From positions 1 through 38,016 of the forward strand of contig JAILPE010000020.1 in assembly GCA_024699645.1 (NCBI GenBank): 38,016 nucleotides of DNA, written 5' to 3'. This stretch comes from Lachnospiraceae bacterium. GTDB lineage: Bacteria; Bacillota; Clostridia; Lachnospirales; Lachnospiraceae. Position numbers and translations under genes: made by a program. The notes under the pieces are model-generated. The model did no database searches. It worked only from the letters and a program-made list of their open reading frames with translations, and was not told where the DNA came from. Of this stretch, positions 33,376-38,016 are shown in pieces (the stretch's first letter is position 1; each line of letters begins with the position of its first letter).

Positions 33376-33479
33376 GGGCAGCGGACAGGGAACGTGATCC
33401 GGCGGTTATGCTAAACCCGGATGGGCAGCGGACAGGGAACGCGATCCGGCGGTTATGCTAAACCCGGATGGGCAGCGGA
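33376..33479. repeat. 47-bp tandem repeat upstream of guaA
   Basis: Two nearly identical 47-bp units, 33376-33422 and 33423-33469, each GGGCAGCGGACAGGGAACG... to ...AAACCCGGAT, differing at one base, plus a third partial GGGCAGCGGA. It lies in the guaA leader. Confidence 0.92.
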
Positions 33480-33512
33480 GTAAGTGTACGGACATAAACA
33501 GGAGGAAAGAAA

Positions 33513-34490
33513 ATGGATAACAAACGTCCCGAAAGTATGGAAAGAATCAATGACACAGAAAAAGCAATGAAGTTTATCAATGAGCAGGTAGAGATTATAA
33601 AGAAGACTGTCGGTGACGGCAAAGTCCTTCTTGCACTTTCGGGAGGTGTGGATTCGTCGGTTGTGGCGGCCCTTCTTATAAAGGCAATCGGAAAGCAGCT
33701 TGTGTGCGTACATGTTAATCACGGACTTCTTCGTAAGGGAGAGCCCGAGCAGGTTATCGACGTATTCCGCAGACAGCTTTCGGCAAATCTTGTATATGTA
33801 GATGCGGTAGACAGATTTTTAAATAAACTTGAGGGAGTTTCTGATCCCGAAAAGAAGCGTAAGATCATCGGCGCTGAATTTATTGAAGTGTTCGCTGAAG
33901 AAGCACGCAAACAGGAAGGTATCAAATTCCTTGCACAGGGTACAATTTATCCCGATATCCTTGAGTCTGACGGAGTTAAGGCACATCACAATGTTGGCGG
34001 TCTTCCCGAGGAGCTTAACTTTGAGCTTGTTGAGCCCGTCAAGTTCCTTTATAAGGATGAAGTCCGCGTAGTAGGTAAGGCACTCGGCCTTCCCGATAAC
34101 ATGGTATATCGTCAGCCTTTCCCCGGACCCGGACTCGGTGTTCGTTGTACAGGCGCCATCACTCGCGACCGTCTTGAGGCAGTTCGTGAATCCGATGCGA
34201 TCGTTCGTGAGGAATTTGCGGCAGCAGGCCTTGAAGGCAAGGTATGGCAGTACTTTACGGTAGTTCCTCCCATCACATCAACCGGTATCAAGGATGGAAA
34301 GCGTACAGAAGACTGGATCGTGATCATCCGCGCAGTCAACTCCGTTGACGCAACAAGCGCAACTATAGAGCCTATCCCTTACGAAGTTCTCGGTAAGATC
34401 GTTAACAGGATCATAAGCGAAGTTAAGGGCGTAAGCAGAGTTGCATACGACTTGAGTCCCAAGCCTGTGGCAACAATTGAGTGGGAATAA
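33513..34490 (+). CDS. guaA: GMP synthase, ATP-pyrophosphatase/dimerisation part only
   Basis: 325 residues that amidate XMP to GMP. SGGVDSS is the PP-loop; QGTIYPDILES, HHNVGG, RQPFPGPGLGVR and the C-terminal YDLSPKPVATIEWE are GuaA hallmarks. Typical bacterial GuaA is about 510-525 residues with an N-terminal glutamine amidotransferase domain. That domain is absent here and the 235 bp upstream are non-coding, so this is the two-subunit form (as in archaea) or an ammonia-dependent enzyme. AGGAGG precedes the ATG. Codon use is well adapted and the ORF looks intact. The 3' end of guaA is a known integration site for mobile islands, and accessory DNA follows. Confidence 0.92.
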   Translation: MDNKRPESMERINDTEKAMKFINEQVEIIKKTVGDGKVLLALSGGVDSSVVAALLIKAIGKQLVCVHVNHGLLRKGEPEQVIDVFRRQLSANLVYVDAVDRFLNKLEGVSDPEKKRKIIGAEFIEVFAEEARKQEGIKFLAQGTIYPDILESDGVKAHHNVGGLPEELNFELVEPVKFLYKDEVRVVGKALGLPDNMVYRQPFPGPGLGVRCTGAITRDRLEAVRESDAIVREEFAAAGLEGKVWQYFTVVPPITSTGIKDGKRTEDWIVIIRAVNSVDATSATIEPIPYEVLGKIVNRIISEVKGVSRVAYDLSPKPVATIEWE

Positions 34491-34549
34491 TTAACGAAGT
34501 CCAAAGAATGCCGTATTTAAGCGGCTTTCAGGGGTTTGGAAAAGCGATT

Positions 34550-34577
34550 TGATAACAAAATGATAACACTTGATAAC
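34550..34577 (+). repeat. Three phased TGATAAC direct repeats behind guaA
   Basis: TGATAAC starts at 34550, 34561 and 34571, i.e. 11 and 10 bp apart, about one helical turn. Such phased short repeats are typical of arm-type integrase or protein-array binding sites. They lie 60 bp after the guaA stop, where islands integrate. Confidence 0.6.
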
Positions 34578-34635
34578 TGAGCATTATTTATGAGTAATGC
34601 AAAAGGTTAGCAGGTGAGGTTTCAGCAAAGATTTA

Positions 34636-34684
34636 AAAAGGTCTTGTTAAGCTAATGAATAGCTTAGCAAGGCCTTTTCTTTTT
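34636..34684 (+). terminator. Intrinsic terminator downstream of guaA
   Basis: An 18-bp stem AAAGGTCTTGTTAAGCTA / TAGCTTAGCAAGGCCTTT (two G-U pairs) with a 5-nt loop, followed by TCTTTTT. It lies 146 bp after the guaA stop. Confidence 0.88.
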
Positions 34685-34800
34685 GCCTTTATGTTAGCCG
34701 GTTGAAACCGTTCAGATAAGATTTGCTCAGATTATTCCTGGGGTGGAACAGTTTCAAAGTGTGAGTGTGCTGTCTGTCCCGGTGTTGGATAGTGATATCT

Positions 34801-34998
34801 TCAAGCATCATATTCATCCTGAGTGATCTTACCGGATCTGAGTACTTCGGATTTATCCATCCAATCTAACAGCATGTCATAAAGCTGCATGCTGCCAGGG
34901 TGATTCCTTAGATCAAGATAGAGCTGAGGCAGACCATCTTCGGCCTTTTCAATCTTGAAAGAAAGAGACTGCTGAGCGTCCAACGAATCAGGTGATAC
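34801..34998 (-). pseudogene. Short decayed ORF fragment (minus strand)
   Basis: A 60-residue frame beginning at TTG 34983 reads SLSFKIEKAEDGLPQLYLDLRNH...GKITQDEYDA; it can be extended five codons (VSPDS) up to a stop. Composition and the soluble helical look are protein-like, but there is no RBS and no good start codon. I read it as the tail of a lost gene, perhaps from a mobile element. Family unknown. Confidence 0.35.
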
Positions 34999-35108
34999 CT
35001 AAGAAACATAGAGGACCGGAATTGGATTAAGCTACTTACTTGATAGACAGTGACGGGGTCGTGTCACGCTCCCGTTCTATGTCAATCAGACAAGATTCTT
35101 GTAGAATT

Positions 35109-35164
35109 ATCTGGACAAATACGCGTATAAATATCTGGACAAAATGCTATGTCCATGATATGAT
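35109..35164 (+). promoter_or_regulatory. Promoter with ATCTGGACA operator half-sites of the AlbA_2 regulator
   Basis: ATCTGGACA at 35109-35117 and 35133-35141 (24 bp apart), then an inverted half TGTCCATGAT at 35150-35159. The second copy supplies the -35 TGGACA (35136-35141); with a 17-bp spacer the -10 is TATGAT (35159-35164). A protein bound to these half-sites would cover the promoter, fitting autorepression. The same half-sites recur inside the downstream gene. Confidence 0.65.
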
Positions 35165-35192
35165 CACAGAGTATTATGAGAGGAGGTTTTAG

Positions 35193-36521
35193 ATGGTTAT
35201 AGGATCTGAAAGTGAAACCGTTGAGTTTAAGCTTACTACCGGAGAAAAGAATGAAGCTGTGGAAGCTATAGCAGCCATTTTGAATAAACATTGCAGAGGT
35301 ACAGTTTACTTCGGCGTTGATGATTCCGGATTTGTTAGGGGACAACAGATCAGTGATTCCACAAAAAAAGATATATCAAGGATAATTAGCGACTCTATTG
35401 AACCAAGGATTGCACCAACGATAGAGGTGCTCACTATAGAACAGCGTACGATAATTAAGGTGTCATTTTCCGGGCATAACAGACCCTATGCAGTTAATGG
35501 CAGGTATCTCATTCGTACAGGGACAGAGAATAAACGTATGTCTCCTGATGAATTAAAGCGATTGATAAAGAATGATGATTACTCTTCCAAATGGGAAGAA
35601 GAGATGACGGATTATACCGCTGAAGACCTGGACGATGAAGCGCTTAAAGATTTCTATCAGTCTGCAAAAGACTGCGGTCGCTTATCCATGAAAACATATG
35701 ACAAAGAGAAGCTGCTTACTACCATTGACATCATACACGATGGGCAAATAAATAATGGTGGGTATGCCCTTTTTGGAAAAAATGCAAAGATAGGGTTAAA
35801 ACTTGCATCGTATGCGACGGATAATAAAGTCACGTTTACAGATCTGAAGTTGCTTGAGGGTAATATCTATAATCTCGTAAATGCTGCGTTAGATTACATT
35901 TTGAATCGCATTAATTGGAGAGGGGAGATCGGGACGAGAAAGAGGAAAGAGATCCCGGAGATTCCCGAAGAGGCGATACGTGAAATCATAGTAAATGCTT
36001 TTGCTCACGCAGATTATGAAACCGTTCCGGAGATTGAAATAGGTATTCATCCTGGCAAGATTGAGATATATAACCCCGGATCTTTTCCGGATGGTCTCAC
36101 GCCTATAGATTTTATATCAAGGAATCTTCCGTCTTACAAAAGGAATAAGCTTATATTGGATATTCTGTTTCGAAGTAAAGACGTGGAGAAATCTGGCACC
36201 GGCTTCCAGCGTGTAAATGATTTTTGCAAACAACAGAATGTGACATGGAATTATAGAAAAGAGGCATATGGGTTCTTCTTCGAATTTATCAGGACAAATG
36301 TCCAGATAAATGTCCAGATAAATGCAGAGCTCACAGAGGCAGAGCAGGTTATTTTCAATCTGATTCAGAATAATGAGGGAATATCAAAAGCTGAGATGGC
36401 GATAAGAATAGGAAAGTCGGAAAAGACTGTACAGAGGCTTATTTCTTCTCTCATGAAAAAACAGGTGATTGAGAGGGAGGGATCAAATAAAACAGGTAGT
36501 TGGAAAATTATGGTAAAGTAG
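35193..36521 (+). CDS. AlbA_2-HATPase-winged-helix putative transcriptional regulator
   Basis: A 442-residue protein. The N-terminal AlbA_2 (Schlafen-type) domain has SETVEFKLTTG and GTVYFGVDDSGFVRGQ. The central HATPase_c_4-like region has REIIVNAFAHADYE, EIYNPGSFPDGL and KSGTGFQRV. A short 4-residue repeat linker (NVQINVQIN) leads to a winged helix (ISKAEMAIRIGKSEKTVQRLISSLMKKQVIERE). These proteins are usually annotated as DNA-binding regulators, often next to defence or mobile genes; targets are unknown. AGAGGAGG precedes the ATG. AT-rich codon use differs from guaA and pfp, consistent with transfer. The linker DNA repeats the promoter half-site. Confidence 0.88.
   Translation: MVIGSESETVEFKLTTGEKNEAVEAIAAILNKHCRGTVYFGVDDSGFVRGQQISDSTKKDISRIISDSIEPRIAPTIEVLTIEQRTIIKVSFSGHNRPYAVNGRYLIRTGTENKRMSPDELKRLIKNDDYSSKWEEEMTDYTAEDLDDEALKDFYQSAKDCGRLSMKTYDKEKLLTTIDIIHDGQINNGGYALFGKNAKIGLKLASYATDNKVTFTDLKLLEGNIYNLVNAALDYILNRINWRGEIGTRKRKEIPEIPEEAIREIIVNAFAHADYETVPEIEIGIHPGKIEIYNPGSFPDGLTPIDFISRNLPSYKRNKLILDILFRSKDVEKSGTGFQRVNDFCKQQNVTWNYRKEAYGFFFEFIRTNVQINVQINAELTEAEQVIFNLIQNNEGISKAEMAIRIGKSEKTVQRLISSLMKKQVIEREGSNKTGSWKIMVK
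36288..36319 (-). repeat. Operator-like half-sites inside the AlbA_2 coding sequence
   Basis: On the minus strand the order is ATCTGGACA (36319-36311), ATCTGGACA (36307-36299), then inverted TGTCCTGAT (36296-36288). The two direct copies are 12 bp apart and encode NVQI repeats. Same half-site, order and orientation pattern as the gene's promoter. Confidence 0.75.
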
Positions 36522-36556
36522 TTTTTTACACTCTGATCGTAGGGGAGGGATAAAAA

Positions 36557-37171
36557 GTGAGCATAAGAACGAATTACGAAAAATGGTATGACGGAGACGA
36601 TTATTACTGGGGGCTGGAACCTGGGGACTTTCTGGAAGAATTAATAGAACTGTGTCCGCCAGCTACTGATAAAAGGGTTCTCGACATAGGATGCGGTGAA
36701 GGAAAAGATGCCGTGTACATGGCCCAGAAGGGTTACCATGTTACAGCATTTGATCTGACTGAAAAAGGTATCATGAAGACAGTTGCTTTGGCTGAGAAGA
36801 GAAACGTTAATATCAGAGCATATGTTGATGATATTAATTCATTCAGCACAGATGAACAGTTTGACATAATATATTCAACGGGAACAGTTCAATATCTTTT
36901 CGAGGAAAACAAAAAAAGATTCTTTGATAAGCTGGATAAGATCACAAAGAAGAACGGAATCGTTTATATCAACGTATTTGTTGAGAAGTCGTTCTTGGAT
37001 TTACCTCCGGATTGGGATTTAGAAGAGAAGATGTGGAAATCAGGCGAGCTCTTCACATATTTTGCTGACTGGAAGGTTGAGCGCATTGATGAAGTGATCT
37101 TCGAAGATAACAGTGGCGGAGTTCCTCACTATCACTGCATGGATACGATTATCTGCAGAAAGGTTACTTGA
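36557..37171 (+). CDS. Class I SAM-dependent methyltransferase (TehB-like)
   Basis: A 204-residue soluble protein with the Rossmann methyltransferase fold. Motif I is VLDIGCGEGKDAVYMAQKG, the acidic strand end is TAFDLTEKG, then DDINSF and FDIIYSTGTVQYL (motif IV region). Its length and N-terminal NYEKWYDGDDYYWG resemble TehB/small-molecule methyltransferases. The substrate is unknown. It starts at GTG 36557, 7 bp after GGGGAGGG, 35 bp behind the AlbA_2 gene, so it may be co-transcribed. AT-rich codon use fits the island. Confidence 0.85.
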   Translation: MSIRTNYEKWYDGDDYYWGLEPGDFLEELIELCPPATDKRVLDIGCGEGKDAVYMAQKGYHVTAFDLTEKGIMKTVALAEKRNVNIRAYVDDINSFSTDEQFDIIYSTGTVQYLFEENKKRFFDKLDKITKKNGIVYINVFVEKSFLDLPPDWDLEEKMWKSGELFTYFADWKVERIDEVIFEDNSGGVPHYHCMDTIICRKVT

Positions 37172-37189
37172 TTTCTAGAGGAGTGAAAA

Positions 37190-37411
37190 ATGAATTTGAG
37201 ATTGATCAAGCTGACAAAAGAATATGAAACACAGGTAAAGGAAATGATTGAGGAGTGGAAGGCTGATATTATCGCAAATAATACAAATCGTTCGCCTTGG
37301 GTTATATTTAAGAATGATTGTAATGATTTTATTCATTATTTGGAAAACCTTGAGACAAAAGAGGAAACTGACACTTGGGTACCGGATTCCGTTGTAAACT
37401 TAATGTGGTAG
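37190..37411 (+). pseudogene. Truncated GNAT acetyltransferase (N-terminal fragment)
   Basis: 73 residues beginning MNLRLIKLTKEYETQVKEMIEEW and reaching ETDTWVPDS, the start of GNAT-family predicted acetyltransferases. In these the next residues should begin the catalytic sheet and acetyl-CoA site, with about 100 more residues. Here the frame ends VVNLMW and stops, and the rest is not seen downstream in any frame. It has a good RBS (AGAGGAG). A deletion or rearrangement after WVPDS is the simplest explanation. Confidence 0.7.
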
Positions 37412-37531
37412 TGTTCTCAGAAGGCTGAAGAGTGGTGCAGGTGGATCGCACTGTCGTATGCGAAGAGAGTTTAATATGGTTTGATGGTAGGCCCGTAGTT
37501 GTCGGTGGGCCGATGTCTGCTGACTATTTCA

Positions 37532-37639
37532 AATTCTACTGAAGAAAAATGCGGAAATCCGCAAAAAAGTTAATTGAGTTATTGTTTTATCATAAGGGAT
37601 GCAGTACAATTCTACTGAAGAAATGTGCGGAATCCGCAA
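37532..37639 (+). repeat. Two hairpin-bearing direct repeats overlapping a promoter
   Basis: AATTCTACTGAAGAAA..TGCGGA(A)ATCCGCAA occurs at 37532-37564 and 37608-37638. Each ends in a small palindrome (TGCGGA/TCCGCA). The pair brackets a candidate promoter TTGTTT (37582-37587), 17 bp, TACAAT (37605-37610), which enters the second repeat. It could be an operator pair for the downstream AAA gene. Confidence 0.7.
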
Positions 37640-37665
37640 TGGTTTGAAATAAAAGGAGTCTTAAA

Positions 37666-38016
37666 ATGGAGATAAGAAGAGACATATATCTTGACAAGCT
37701 GATTTTAAAAAAGCAGAACAAACTGATAAAAGTGATCACGGGAATCCGCAGATGTGGCAAATCATATCTGCTTTTTAACCTGTTTAAGGATCACCTTGAA
37801 TCAGAGGGCGTTCCTGATGATCATATTATTGAAATGGCATTTGACCTATATGAGAATATTGACTACAGGGATCCAAAGGTTTTCTTCCCTTATGTTAAGG
37901 AGCAAATTAAAGATAAGGAAATGTATTATGTCCTTTTGGATGAGGTGCAGCTGCTTAAGGAATTTGAGGCTGTGCTAAACAGTCTGTCACGAATGAAGAA
38001 TGTGGATGTATATGTG
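37666..38016 (+). CDS. AAA ATPase with DUF4143 architecture, N-terminal part (cut by window edge)
   Basis: The ORF track misses this gene because no stop lies in the window. ATG 37666 follows AAAAGGAG and the frame runs to the last base (117 codons). Visible are RRDIYLDKL, Walker A TGIRRCGKSYLL and Walker B YYVLLDEVQLL, the start of the large AAA_14/DUF4143 ATPase family, normally ~400 residues. The cellular role of the family is poorly known; members are often in accessory DNA. The promoter and two hairpin repeats lie just upstream. Confidence 0.85.
   Translation, partial: MEIRRDIYLDKLILKKQNKLIKVITGIRRCGKSYLLFNLFKDHLESEGVPDDHIIEMAFDLYENIDYRDPKVFFPYVKEQIKDKEMYYVLLDEVQLLKEFEAVLNSLSRMKNVDVYV

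Larger units (their letters stand above)
34491..35192. other. 702-bp intergenic region after guaA, island boundary
   Basis: It holds the phased TGATAAC repeats, a strong terminator, a decayed minus-strand ORF and the promoter/operator of the AlbA_2 gene. No intact gene is seen. Confidence 0.6.

Noticed and set aside
33278-33512. Purine riboswitch upstream of guaA
   Set aside because: No conserved purine aptamer core; the space is taken by 47-bp tandem repeats.
34700-35100. Insertion sequence remnant after guaA
   Set aside because: No transposase motif and no matched terminal inverted repeats; only a short protein-like fragment could be supported.

Overview
The window reads as chromosome of a motile, Gram-positive, fibre-using anaerobe of the Lachnospiraceae type (Butyrivibrio/Pseudobutyrivibrio-like; family-level inference, genus uncertain). 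The evidence is a FASII cluster fabD-fabG-fabF-fabZ followed by a MarR regulator, a long pyrophosphate-dependent phosphofructokinase, flagellar flhO/flhP genes behind an mreB/mbl gene as in Firmicutes, a comF-yvyF pair, an ECF-type transporter with surface binding proteins, a cytosolic GH43 glycosidase, AGGAGG-type ribosome binding sites and consensus sigma-A promoters. No rRNA, tRNA, CRISPR array or intact insertion sequence was found.

Layout. 1-3375: end of the fatty-acid synthesis operon (fabD is cut by the window edge). 3382-5188: pfp with its own promoter and a strong terminator. 5268-7808: a soluble PAS-rich hybrid histidine kinase. 7805-14213: a five-gene operon with an LPKTG-anchored DUF4430-like protein, a membrane protein combining an alpha/alpha-barrel with a DUF4430 domain (the domain pair of animal intrinsic factor/transcobalamin), EcfT, a fused double ATPase and an S component. 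This looks like a complete vitamin or corrinoid-type uptake system. 14359-15819: membrane diguanylate cyclase. 16178-17167: GH43. 17241-22482: ABC transporter, DUF1854 protein, and a second ABC transporter with a zinc ribbon, probably one heteromeric exporter of unknown substrate. 22500-26069: mreB/mbl, then flhO, flhP and a rod-binding protein behind a near-perfect flagellar sigma-D promoter. 26166-30686: recD2, comF, yvyF-like, CheX-like and CheY-like genes. 30716-31726 (minus): CvfB-like S1 protein. 32183-34490: CPBP protease and a GMP synthase lacking its glutaminase domain.

Downstream of the guaA 3' end (34491-38016) the character changes. This part is AT-richer and holds helically phased TGATAAC repeats, a decayed ORF, an AlbA_2/HATPase/winged-helix regulator, a methyltransferase, a truncated acetyltransferase and the start of an AAA/DUF4143 ATPase. 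It looks like an accessory island or the remains of one.

Two signals go beyond ordinary annotation. First, short tandem repeats (9, 24-27, 36 and 47 bp units) occur again and again, both at gene junctions, where some copies contain the upstream stop codon, and in frame inside proteins (CvfB, the fused ECF ATPase, an ABC linker). Second, the AlbA_2 regulator carries the same ATCTGGACA half-site motif in its promoter and, in the same order on the opposite strand, inside its own coding sequence.
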